22,876 bases of DNA, taken from NCBI GenBank assembly GCA_937891565.1, contig CALAHA010000093.1, positions 1 through 22,876 on the forward strand, written 5' to 3'. The position numbers were made by a program, and so were the translations under genes. Origin of the DNA: an uncultured Ilumatobacter sp. Its GTDB lineage: Bacteria; Actinomycetota; Acidimicrobiia; Acidimicrobiales; Ilumatobacteraceae. Positions within the stretch are counted from its first letter, which is position 1. Each line of letters begins with the position of its first letter. Shown in pieces: positions 14,107 to 20,748 of the stretch. The notes below the pieces were generated by a model. It was given only the letters and a program-made list of their open reading frames with translations, was not told the origin of the DNA and did no database searches.

Positions 14107-14679
14107 GGTTTCACTCGGACGGAACTGGAGTCGTACATCGGCGCGACCGTTCCTGACTTGGTTGGACCAAACACGCGACTTTTGTTCGTCGGCATCAACC
14201 CAGGGCTCTGGACTGCGGCAACACAGACTCATTTTGCCCATCCGGGAAACCGGTATTACCCAGCGCTGTTCGAGGCAGGGATCATCGAGCACCAGATCGA
14301 TCGTGGTGTTGGGATGAGTGACGATGACCGGCGGCATTTCCTGGTCCGGGGTCTTGGCATCTCGAACATTGCGCACCGGGCAACAGCCAAGGCCTCTGAG
14401 CTCACCGCCATTGAACTGCGTGAGGGCGGGGAGCAACTGCGTGCGCTTGTGCGCAACGTGGAGCCAGCGGTGGTTGCAGTCGCCGGAATCACCGCCTATC
14501 GGGTCGCCTTTCGGCAGCCAAAGGCAGTGATGGGGGAGCAGCCCGACGGTTTTGAAGGTTCACGTCTTTGGGTCGTTCCGAACCCGAGTGGCCTGAACGC
14601 GCACGAGACGACCAGCTCCCTCGCAGCGGCCTACCGCGCAGCAGCAGTGGCCGCGGGAATCATCCCTACCGAACGCTGA
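14104..14679 (+). CDS. mug: Mismatch-specific (G:T/U) DNA glycosylase, MUG/TDG type
   Basis: This enzyme removes uracil, thymine or damaged pyrimidines mispaired with guanine and starts base-excision repair. The 191-residue protein has the family motifs in order. LLFVGINPGLWTA has the catalytic Asn 32, FAHPGNRYYPALFEAG is the pocket segment, GISNIAHRATAKASEL follows, and WVVPNPSGLNAHET is the intercalating/strand-binding loop. E. coli Mug has a comparable length. ATG 14104 overlaps the third in-frame rmlD stop (TGATG); I see neither a clear ribosome-binding site nor a TANNNT hexamer at the usual spacing, so translation may depend on the upstream gene. It converges with the fcl-like gene 22 nt away. 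Confidence 0.9.
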   Translation: MGFTRTELESYIGATVPDLVGPNTRLLFVGINPGLWTAATQTHFAHPGNRYYPALFEAGIIEHQIDRGVGMSDDDRRHFLVRGLGISNIAHRATAKASELTAIELREGGEQLRALVRNVEPAVVAVAGITAYRVAFRQPKAVMGEQPDGFEGSRLWVVPNPSGLNAHETTSSLAAAYRAAAVAAGIIPTER

Positions 14680-14701
14680 GGGTTACCGCGAATCAATGAG
14701 T

Positions 14702-15673
14702 TCAGGCGTGCGGGTCTCGTTCGGCTTCGGCCCGGTTGGCGAGGTACCAGTCGATCGTGGTGCGCAGGCCCTCGTCGAAGTCCATCGTGGGTTTCCAGCC
14801 GAGGACGCGGTTGGCTCGGGATCCGTCGACGCCGCGGCGCGGCTGGCCGTCGGGTTTGCTGGGGTCCCAACGCAGTTGTCCAGTGAAGCCAACGAGCTGG
14901 GCGATTGTTTCCACGGTCTCTTTGATCGTGACCTCGCGGTCGGCACCCAGGTTGATTGGTTCGACGATGCCAGGTTGGTCGTCGGCCTCGGCGGCACGAA
15001 CGATTGCCTGAGCGGCGTCGTCGACGTACAGGTATTCGCGTGATGCCGAACCTGTGCCCCAGACATCGACGTGGTCAGCTCCGCTTTCGCTGGCCTCCAC
15101 GCACTTTTTGATCAGCGCCGGGATCACGTGTGACACCGATGGGTGGAACTTGTCGCCGGGGCCGTACAGGTTGGTCGGGATCAGGTAAGCGAGGCGTTGG
15201 CCGTACTGCTGAGCGTTGACCTGGGCGTGGATGAGGTGGGCCTTTTTGGCGATGCCGTAGGGAGCGTTGCTCTCTTCCGGGTAGCCGTTCCACAGTTGGT
15301 CTTCAGCGAACGGAACCGGCGTGATCTTCGGGTACGAACACACGGTGCCGACGAGCACCGTTTTCGTCACCGATGATGCGTGGCGCGCCGCTTCGATGAT
15401 GTACGTGCCCATCAACAGGTTGGCGAGATAAAGCGGGGCAGGTTGCGCGAGGTTGTAGCCAATGCCACCGACCTGCGCTGCGAGGTGGACAATTTCGGTC
15501 GGCTGAAATTGAGCGAGCATCTGATCGGCAGCGCCGGGCACGGTCAGGTCGAACTCGGAGCTGCGGGGCGCGGTCACCACAGCCCCAGCTGCCTCGAGGA
15601 GAGCAACGACCCGGCGGCCGAGAAAACCTGCACCGCCGGTGACGAGCACGTGCCGATTGGCAAGGGATGACAT
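14702..15673 (-). CDS. GDP-L-fucose synthase-like NAD-dependent epimerase/reductase
   Basis: A 323-residue extended SDR. It opens with HVLVTGGAGFLGRRVVALL (NADP-binding GxxGxxG). The specific Fcl-like signature follows: IVHLAAQVGGIGYN, VGTVCSYPK (catalytic Ser region), VPFAEDQLWNGYPEESNAPY, APYGIAKKAHL (Tyr-x3-Lys), LIPTNLYGPGDKF and SHVIPALIKK. Later come SREYLYVDDAAQAI and NLGADREVTIKE. GDP-fucose synthases convert GDP-4-keto-6-deoxymannose to GDP-L-fucose. The matching dehydratase gmd is not in the window, though a ManC-like gene lies 4 kb away. The exact sugar is therefore uncertain; related GDP-sugar reductases would look similar. ATG 15673 is preceded by TAACGT at exactly 7 nt. It is divergent from the glycosyltransferase operon. 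Confidence 0.8.
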   Translation of the reverse strand: MSSLANRHVLVTGGAGFLGRRVVALLEAAGAVVTAPRSSEFDLTVPGAADQMLAQFQPTEIVHLAAQVGGIGYNLAQPAPLYLANLLMGTYIIEAARHASSVTKTVLVGTVCSYPKITPVPFAEDQLWNGYPEESNAPYGIAKKAHLIHAQVNAQQYGQRLAYLIPTNLYGPGDKFHPSVSHVIPALIKKCVEASESGADHVDVWGTGSASREYLYVDDAAQAIVRAAEADDQPGIVEPINLGADREVTIKETVETIAQLVGFTGQLRWDPSKPDGQPRRGVDGSRANRVLGWKPTMDFDEGLRTTIDWYLANRAEAERDPHA

Positions 15674-15680
15674 CGGCCTG

Positions 15681-15686
15681 ACGTTA
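15681..15686 (-). promoter_or_regulatory. Candidate -10 hexamer for the fcl-like gene
   Basis: On the minus strand TAACGT ends exactly 7 nt before ATG 15673, a leaderless arrangement. It supports this start over the longer frame that opens at 15733. Confidence 0.5.
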
Positions 15687-15722
15687 CTGGCCGACGGGTG
15701 CTGGTTGCAGAACCTGACATGA

Positions 15723-15728
15723 GATACT
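15723..15728 (+). promoter_or_regulatory. Candidate -10 hexamer for the glycosyltransferase operon
   Basis: GATACT (one mismatch to TATACT) ends 6 nt before GTG 15735. It would drive a leaderless transcript of the three overlapping glycosyltransferase genes, divergent from the fcl-like gene. Confidence 0.4.
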
Positions 15729-15734
15729 GGCAAC

Positions 15735-16349
15735 GTGAATGACGCACCGATTCGAGTGGCTTACGCGCTCGAGCAGTGCTGGGACCAGGTGCCAGGTGAA
15801 GCCGCTACCGCAGCGCTGCGAATCGCGGCTGCCCTCGGTGAGCGGCCTGACGATGTCACCGTCTTGCAAGTGGTTGCCAAGCATGCCGACATCCCGCCAG
15901 CCGTCTACCGTCCCGTTGGATCGGTCGCGATGCTGCCGCTGGGGCGGCGTTGGCTCTACGCGGCGTGGACCCGGCTCAACTGGCCCAAGGTCGAGTCGGT
16001 TACCGGCAGTGTCGATGTTGCTCATGCAACCGGTTTCGTCCCCTGCGCAACGTCGGTGCCACTCGTCGTGACGATCGATGACATTCAATTCCTCGAGGCG
16101 CCAGGCAGCTTGGCGAAGCACGTCGAACGGGTGATGCGGCGCAGCTTCGACGTGATCGGCGAACGCGCCGACCGAGTGCTCTGTTCGAGCAGGGCGACGT
16201 TTGACGACTGTGTTCGAGGTGGGCTCGACGAGGCCAAGTTGCGACTGGTTCCAGTCGGCGCTGACGCCGACTGGGAGGTCGCCGCGGAGCAGACGCTCGC
16301 CGTCTATCGTGAACTCGTTCCCGCCCGTGGCGCGACGGCAAACTCATGA
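15735..16349 (+). CDS. Truncated GT-B glycosyltransferase: N-terminal domain joined to the terminal helix
   Basis: This 204-residue protein looks like the N-terminal (acceptor) Rossmann domain of a GT4-type glycosyltransferase. It has IRVAYALEQCWDQVPGEAAT at the start, VDVAHATGFVPCATSVPLVV, TIDDIQFL (the 'HD..f' region) and RADRVLCSSRATFDDCV. In full-length relatives the sequence after KLRLVPVGAD continues for about 170 residues of donor-binding domain. Here it passes at about residues 176-180 straight to WEVAAEQTLAVYRELV, which resembles the last helix of such enzymes. The nucleotide-sugar site and the E-x7-E motif are missing, so transferase activity alone is doubtful. An in-frame deletion, or a helper subunit for the next glycosyltransferase, could explain it. 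It starts at GTG 15735 and overlaps the next gene by 4 nt (ATGA). Confidence 0.7.
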   Translation: MNDAPIRVAYALEQCWDQVPGEAATAALRIAAALGERPDDVTVLQVVAKHADIPPAVYRPVGSVAMLPLGRRWLYAAWTRLNWPKVESVTGSVDVAHATGFVPCATSVPLVVTIDDIQFLEAPGSLAKHVERVMRRSFDVIGERADRVLCSSRATFDDCVRGGLDEAKLRLVPVGADADWEVAAEQTLAVYRELVPARGATANS

Positions 16350-17482
16350 TGCAGCAACACGAACAACTTGACGGGGCTGTATCAGTGGCAGTCAACCTGC
16401 TGTGGTGCGTGCCCGGTGACGTTGGTGGATCCGAGGAGTATCTCGTCCGTCAGTTGCTCGGCCTCGCCGAGCAGGCCAGCGACTTCGTTCCAACTCTGTA
16501 TGTCGTCAAGTCGTTCATCGAAACGCACCCGGGACTCGCCAACATGTACCCAATCGTGGTTGCCAACGCGACAGGCATCGACCGCCGCCGCCGAGTTGTT
16601 GCCGAGCACACCTGGCTCCGCCGGCAGACGCGACACGCCGATCTGGTGCACCACGGTGGTGGCACGACCCCGGCCGTCGGCACCAGACCAATCGTCTTGA
16701 CGATCCACGATCTGCAGTACCTCACCCACCCTGAGTACCACAGCAAGCTGAAACTGCAGTACCTCCGGCGAACAATGCCCCGATCGGTTCACCGTGCGAG
16801 CGTGATTGCCACCCCGACCGATTGGGTTCGACGAACGGTGCTCGAAGAATTTGATGTTGCTCCCGACCGTGTGGTCGTCGTGCCGCATGGTGTCGAAGCC
16901 GATATCGGAGCCGATGCTCCGTCGGAGTCCGAGCTACGCCGCATTTACCGGCTCGGTAGCGGCCGCGTCATCGTGTTCCCGGCAATCACCCATCCGCACA
17001 AGGGACACTCGTTTTTGCTCGATGTGATGGCGCAGTACTGGAACGATCCTGATCTGCGCTTGGTCCTGCTTGGCGGCAAGGGACACGCAGATCAACGTGT
17101 CACGGCCAAGATTGCCGAGTGCGGCCTGGAGCGCCGCGTGATCAGGCCGGGGCGCGTGCCGTCATCTCACCGCGACGGCTTACTGCAGCTCGCCCATGCC
17201 ATGGTCTTCCCGAGTGAGTATGAAGGATTTGGTGCACCCGTGGTCGAAGCGATGTCGCTTGACACGCCGGTTATCGCCGCTGACCAGCCAGCGGTTGCTG
17301 AAGTGATCGGCAATGCCGGCCTGGTGCTCCCTCGCGACCCGCAAGCCTGGGCTGATGCGCTCGACATCGTGGCCGACCAGCGAGTTGAGTTGATCGCGGC
17401 TGGTCGTCAGCGCGTCACCGAGTTCACTGCGGCGAAGTCCGGCGCGGCGCTGGCCGAGGCGTATCGGCTCGCACTGTCATGA
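16346..17482 (+). CDS. Glycosyltransferase, GT4-like (GT-B fold)
   Basis: A full-length 378-residue retaining-type glycosyltransferase. The N-terminal domain opens VAVNLLWCVPGDVGGSEEYL with the usual glycine loop. It has LVHHGGGTTPAVGTRPIVLT, TIHDLQYLTHPEYHS and ASVIATPTDWVRRTVLEEF. The C-terminal donor domain has VVVPHGVEADI, VIVFPAITHPHKGHSFLLD, LLGGKGHAD, and the diphosphate-sugar motif SEYEGFGAPVVEAMSLDTP with its two glutamates (E-x7-E), then NAGLVLPRDP. It likely adds a sugar, such as mannose or rhamnose, to a lipid-linked glycan on the inner face of the membrane. ATG 16346 overlaps the previous stop as ATGA, with a second ATG directly after. Its own stop again overlaps the next start (ATGA at 17479-17482), so the three genes are translationally coupled. 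Confidence 0.88.
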   Translation: MMQQHEQLDGAVSVAVNLLWCVPGDVGGSEEYLVRQLLGLAEQASDFVPTLYVVKSFIETHPGLANMYPIVVANATGIDRRRRVVAEHTWLRRQTRHADLVHHGGGTTPAVGTRPIVLTIHDLQYLTHPEYHSKLKLQYLRRTMPRSVHRASVIATPTDWVRRTVLEEFDVAPDRVVVVPHGVEADIGADAPSESELRRIYRLGSGRVIVFPAITHPHKGHSFLLDVMAQYWNDPDLRLVLLGGKGHADQRVTAKIAECGLERRVIRPGRVPSSHRDGLLQLAHAMVFPSEYEGFGAPVVEAMSLDTPVIAADQPAVAEVIGNAGLVLPRDPQAWADALDIVADQRVELIAAGRQRVTEFTAAKSGAALAEAYRLALS

Positions 17483-17562
17483 GTCGTGCAACCAGTCGTG
17501 CAACCAGTCGCGCAACCAGTCGTGAAACCAGTCGTGAAACCAGTCGTGAAACCAGTCGTAGG
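17479..17562 (+). repeat. 12-bp tandem array C (7 units), translated as TSR(A/E) repeats
   Basis: From the ATGA overlap onward the units read ATGAGTCGTGCA, ACCAGTCGTGCA, ACCAGTCGCGCA, three copies of ACCAGTCGTGAA, and a degenerate ACCAGTCGTAGG. The GT2 stop codon is inside unit one. In the GT3 frame the array encodes the four-residue repeat T-S-R-A/E, about 28 residues in all. Confidence 0.95.
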
Positions 17563-18816
17563 GATCGAGCGAAGCCGATCGTCGTGCTCTGTCCGCACTT
17601 TGCGCCGGACAACGCCCCGACCGGCACAGTGATGACCCGCATCGTCAGCGAGCTTGCCGACCTCGGCCACCAGGTCCATGTGGTCACCGCGTTGCCCTGG
17701 TACCGGAACCACGCGATCGAAGAAGGCTGGACCGGCAAGTGGGTCCGAACGGAATCAACTCCGTGGGGGTCGATCACTCGGCTGAACCCGTTCCCCGGCG
17801 ACGACAAGTCGAACCTCATGCGGCGTGCCGCAGGCTTCGCTGCGTACTCGCTGCTCGCCGGTGTGATTGGGCTCCGGGCAGGCGGATGGTTCCGACGGGC
17901 CGACGCAGTGATTGCCATGTCGCCGCCGCTCACACTCGGGCTGACGGGCAAAGTGGTTGCGGTCCTCCGGCGTTCGCAGCTGGTGTTCAACATTCAGGAT
18001 GTCTTTCCTGACGCGGCGATCGACACGGGCGCCATCACCAACCGGTGGGTGATCAGCGCGGCTCAATTGCTGGAACGAGTCAGCTACCGGTCAGCGGCGG
18101 CCGTCACGGTGCTGTCCGACGATCTCGGCGACAACGTGATCGCGAAGCTGCCAGCTTCGCGGGCCACGACGGTCCACGTGATTCCGAACTTTGTCGACAC
18201 CGACGTCATTCGCCCTGGCGATCGGTTGACGCCGTATCGCGCAGAACTCGGTATTGGCGATGAGCCCGTCGTGCTGTACGCCGGCAATGTCGGCTTCTCG
18301 CAGTCGCTCGACCTGCTGATTGCGGCCGCGCGACAGTTGCCGGCCGTGACCTTCCTCATCAACGGTGATGGTGCAGCGCGCGCCAGCCTCGAGGCCGAGG
18401 CCGAGGCCGAGTCGCTGTCGAACGTCCGGTTCGCACGATACATCGAGCCCGATCGACTTTCTGAACTGCTGGCCACCGGAGACATCCATGTCGTGCCGCT
18501 CAAGGCTGGGTTGGGCAGGGTGTCGGTTCCGTCGAAGACCTATTCGATCATGGCGGCCGGGCGGCCGGTTGTTGCCGCCATCGACCCCGGCACCGCTGTT
18601 CCCAAGATTCTCGAGTCGTCCGGCGGCGGCGTCGCAGTGCTGCCCGACGACGCAACGGCATTCGTCGAGGCGCTCACCGCAATGTTGGAACGCTCTGACT
18701 GGGGGCTTTCGATGGGCACGGCAGGCAGAGCCTGGGTCGAACGCGAGGCTTCGCCGGGGGCGGTTGGCGTGGCCTATCACCAACTGATCGAACTGCTGGC
18801 CGGACGCGCACCCTGA
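17479..18816 (+). CDS. WcaI/WbuB-like glycosyltransferase with a repeat-encoded N-terminal extension
   Basis: A 445-residue GT-B enzyme. Its conserved core starts only at about residue 33 with IVVLCPHFAPDNAPTG, followed by MTRIVSELADLGHQVHVVTA. Then come SPPLTLGLTG, LVFNIQDVFPDAAI and VTVLSDDLGDNV. The donor domain has VIPNFVDTDVIRP, VVLYAGNVGFSQSLDLLI, FLINGDGAARASLEAEAEAE and GRVSVPSKTYSIMAAGRPVV. The group includes fucosamine or other hexosamine transferases in capsule and O-antigen loci. Residues 1-28 are the product of a 12-bp tandem array and are extremely basic and serine/threonine-rich (TSRATSRE units); relatives I know lack them. No ATG or GTG start between the array and the core would remove them. 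A short 6-bp repeat (GAGGCC x3, 18391-18408) encodes the AEAEAE stretch. GT2 overlaps it by 4 nt. Confidence 0.85.
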   Translation: MSRATSRATSRATSRETSRETSRETSRRDRAKPIVVLCPHFAPDNAPTGTVMTRIVSELADLGHQVHVVTALPWYRNHAIEEGWTGKWVRTESTPWGSITRLNPFPGDDKSNLMRRAAGFAAYSLLAGVIGLRAGGWFRRADAVIAMSPPLTLGLTGKVVAVLRRSQLVFNIQDVFPDAAIDTGAITNRWVISAAQLLERVSYRSAAAVTVLSDDLGDNVIAKLPASRATTVHVIPNFVDTDVIRPGDRLTPYRAELGIGDEPVVLYAGNVGFSQSLDLLIAAARQLPAVTFLINGDGAARASLEAEAEAESLSNVRFARYIEPDRLSELLATGDIHVVPLKAGLGRVSVPSKTYSIMAAGRPVVAAIDPGTAVPKILESSGGGVAVLPDDATAFVEALTAMLERSDWGLSMGTAGRAWVEREASPGAVGVAYHQLIELLAGRAP

Positions 18817-18833
18817 TCGGGCCGAACGACCGC

Positions 18834-18839
18834 TAACCT
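18834..18839 (+). promoter_or_regulatory. Candidate -10 hexamer for the histidine-rich membrane protein gene
   Basis: TAACCT lies 9 nt before GTG 18849. This is slightly longer than elsewhere in the window but compatible with leaderless or very short-leader transcription. Confidence 0.35.
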
Positions 18840-18848
18840 CAGATCCTC

Positions 18849-19706
18849 GTGGCATCCTCCTCGTCCTCCACCAATAAAGCTGCTCGGCTTGCCCAGAAAG
18901 GCAAGGGGCAGAAAATTCGCTTTCAGGGTGGAACAATGTTCCCCATGATCGTGGCACTCGTTGTCGTCTTGGGCCTTGCCCTGGTCGTCTACGCACGCCA
19001 GAGCCGGCCCGCTGCTGATGCCTCCGATCCGTCGGTGGGCGATCACTGGCACGTCGGCTACGGATTTAATATTTGTGGCGAATGGTTCCAGTTGCAGGGC
19101 AACGCAGAAGAGCAGGATGCCAACGGCAGCTTCATCAACACCGACTTCGCCCGCACGGGCGTACACAGTCACGACGACGGTGTCATTCACTGGCACGCCA
19201 ACTCGCGTGCTGCTGTGGGCCGCCGTGCTGTCTTCCAGGTGTTCCTGGATGTCTACGACGTCGAACTCGAGAACAAGAAGCTCGTCTTCCCTGAAGAGCA
19301 GCGTGGCCAGCTCGAAGCGGTCTTTGGCGACAAGTACGCAGATGGCGTCTTCGAGTCGGGCGAGACCACCTGCACGGTCGATGGCAAAGAAGTTGCCGGC
19401 AGTCTCCAAATGGTCGTGTGGGACAACTTCAGCGACCTCGGCGACGGCACCACCTTCGTTGCGGCGTACGGCAGCGTTCGTGTCGACCGCGACGCCAAGG
19501 TCTTCTCAGTGGCCTTCGTCCCCGACAACACCGACGTCGAAATGCCGCCGTGGGCAAAAGACCTCCCGACGCTCGGCGCAGCCGACAGCGGCCAGCAGCT
19601 CCCTGATGGTCAGCTCTTCGGTGATACCACGGTTCCGGGCGAAGAAGTGCCGACGATCACTGCCGGCGACAACCAGACCGACGCCCCCGTTACCTCAGAC
19701 GGCTGA
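18849..19706 (+). CDS. Membrane-anchored protein with a histidine-rich extracellular domain, function unknown
   Basis: I do not recognise a named family with confidence. The 285-residue protein starts with a serine/lysine-rich cytoplasmic segment. One transmembrane helix follows (about residues 31-49, FPMIVALVVVLGLALVVYA), so the rest should be outside. Just after the helix are clustered histidines: DHWHVGYG (His 66 and His 68), a cysteine in NICGEW, VHSHDDG (His 106 and His 108) and VIHWHANSR (His 114 and His 116). This pattern could bind a metal ion, for example copper or zinc, which is an inference. A second cysteine lies in ETTCTVDG. The C-terminal 50 residues are acidic, proline/threonine-rich and probably disordered. 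GTG 18849 follows TAACCT by 9 nt. The stop overlaps the next gene's start (TGATG), so it is coupled to the ManC-like gene. Confidence 0.7.
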   Translation: MASSSSSTNKAARLAQKGKGQKIRFQGGTMFPMIVALVVVLGLALVVYARQSRPAADASDPSVGDHWHVGYGFNICGEWFQLQGNAEEQDANGSFINTDFARTGVHSHDDGVIHWHANSRAAVGRRAVFQVFLDVYDVELENKKLVFPEEQRGQLEAVFGDKYADGVFESGETTCTVDGKEVAGSLQMVVWDNFSDLGDGTTFVAAYGSVRVDRDAKVFSVAFVPDNTDVEMPPWAKDLPTLGAADSGQQLPDGQLFGDTTVPGEEVPTITAGDNQTDAPVTSDG

Positions 19707-20725
19707 TGCGCGCCGTCGTTCTCGTCGGCGGGTTTGGAACGCGGCTGCGACCGCTGACGAATCATTCTCCAAAACCAATGCTGCCGGTCGGGCATCGCCC
19801 GATGATCGCGCTGTTGGTTGACCGCCTGGCGCGGGGCGGAGTCACCGACGTGGTATTGGCGCTGGGTTTCAAGCCCGAGCCCTTCATGGAAGCATTCCCT
19901 GACGGGAAGTGCGGCGATGTCAAACTCACATATGCCGTCGAGCCCGAACCGCTCGATACCGGTGGAGCTATTCGCTTTGCCGCAGAGTCCGCTGGCATCG
20001 ACGACACGTTTGTTGTCGCCAATGGCGACGTGCTCACCGATTTGTCGGTTGCCGACCTGGTCGCTGCACACCGCAGTCGTAACGCCGAAGCAACGCTACA
20101 TGTGATCGGCGTGGACGACCCGTCTGCGTTCGGGGTGGTGGCACTGGACGGTCCAGCTCCCGGGGGCATTGGCCGAATCGTCAACTTCGTCGAGAAGCCC
20201 GATCCCGGAACCGAGCCGAGCAGCTTGGTCAATGCCGGTACCTACGTCTTCGAGCCGTCCGTGCTCGACCTGATCGGGGCTGGCGAGCGAGTGTCAATCG
20301 AACGGTCGGTCTTGCCGAAGCTCGTTGAACGCGGGGGCCTCTACGGTTTTACGACCGAGGACTACTGGATCGATGCGGGTCGACCCGAGCTGTACCGAGC
20401 TGCCAACCTCGACCTGCTCACCGATCGGCGTGTCTTCGACCGCTGCGAGGGCATTGCCCCGACTGCAGTCGTGTCGAGTTCGGCAATCATCACGAACAGC
20501 ATCGTCGGTGAAGGTGTCAAAGTCGGCAATGGCGCCGAGATCATCGACAGCGTGTTGCTTGCAGGAGCGCGTGTTGGTGCTGGTGCTCGCATCACAGCAT
20601 CGCTCGTGATGGGCGCTGTTGGGGCCGCAGCTGAGGTCAGGGGTTCAATGGTCGGCGCCGACGGCGTCGTGCCTGCGGGGAGTCGTCTGATCGACGGCGC
20701 CCTGCCTGATCCTGCTTCAGCCTGA
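19706..20725 (+). CDS. Mannose-1-phosphate guanylyltransferase-like nucleotidyltransferase
   Basis: Makes GDP-mannose (or another NDP-sugar) from a sugar-1-phosphate and NTP. The 339-residue protein has the nucleotidyltransferase signature VLVGGFGTRLRPLT and KPMLPVGHRPMI. Then come VEPEPLDTGGAIRFA, VANGDVLTDL (metal-binding Asp), VNFVEKPDPG (sugar-phosphate lysine), LVNAGTYVFEP and YWIDAGRPELY. The C-terminal 80 residues form a left-handed beta-helix (AVVSSSAIITNSIVGEGVKVG, with hexapeptide repeats). The layout matches actinobacterial ManB/ManC-type GDP-mannose pyrophosphorylases rather than RmlA, which lacks the beta-helix. ATG 19706 overlaps the previous stop by one base. Its product would feed the fcl-like enzyme and mannosyltransferases nearby. 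Confidence 0.85.
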   Translation: MRAVVLVGGFGTRLRPLTNHSPKPMLPVGHRPMIALLVDRLARGGVTDVVLALGFKPEPFMEAFPDGKCGDVKLTYAVEPEPLDTGGAIRFAAESAGIDDTFVVANGDVLTDLSVADLVAAHRSRNAEATLHVIGVDDPSAFGVVALDGPAPGGIGRIVNFVEKPDPGTEPSSLVNAGTYVFEPSVLDLIGAGERVSIERSVLPKLVERGGLYGFTTEDYWIDAGRPELYRAANLDLLTDRRVFDRCEGIAPTAVVSSSAIITNSIVGEGVKVGNGAEIIDSVLLAGARVGAGARITASLVMGAVGAAAEVRGSMVGADGVVPAGSRLIDGALPDPASA

Positions 20726-20736
20726 CACCTCCGGCG

Positions 20737-20742
20737 TATCGT
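20737..20742 (+). promoter_or_regulatory. Candidate -10 hexamer for the degenerate SDR gene
   Basis: TATCGT ends 6 nt before ATG 20749, in the 23-bp gap after the ManC-like gene. It would give a leaderless transcript separate from the upstream gene. Confidence 0.45.
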
Positions 20743-20748
20743 CAGTCC

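Noticed and set aside
18391..18411. GAGGCC hexamer repeat inside the third glycosyltransferase
   Set aside because: It is a short Ala-Glu codon run in a loop or helix, in frame and not at a gene boundary. It is noted in the gene entry but not tied to the 12-bp arrays.
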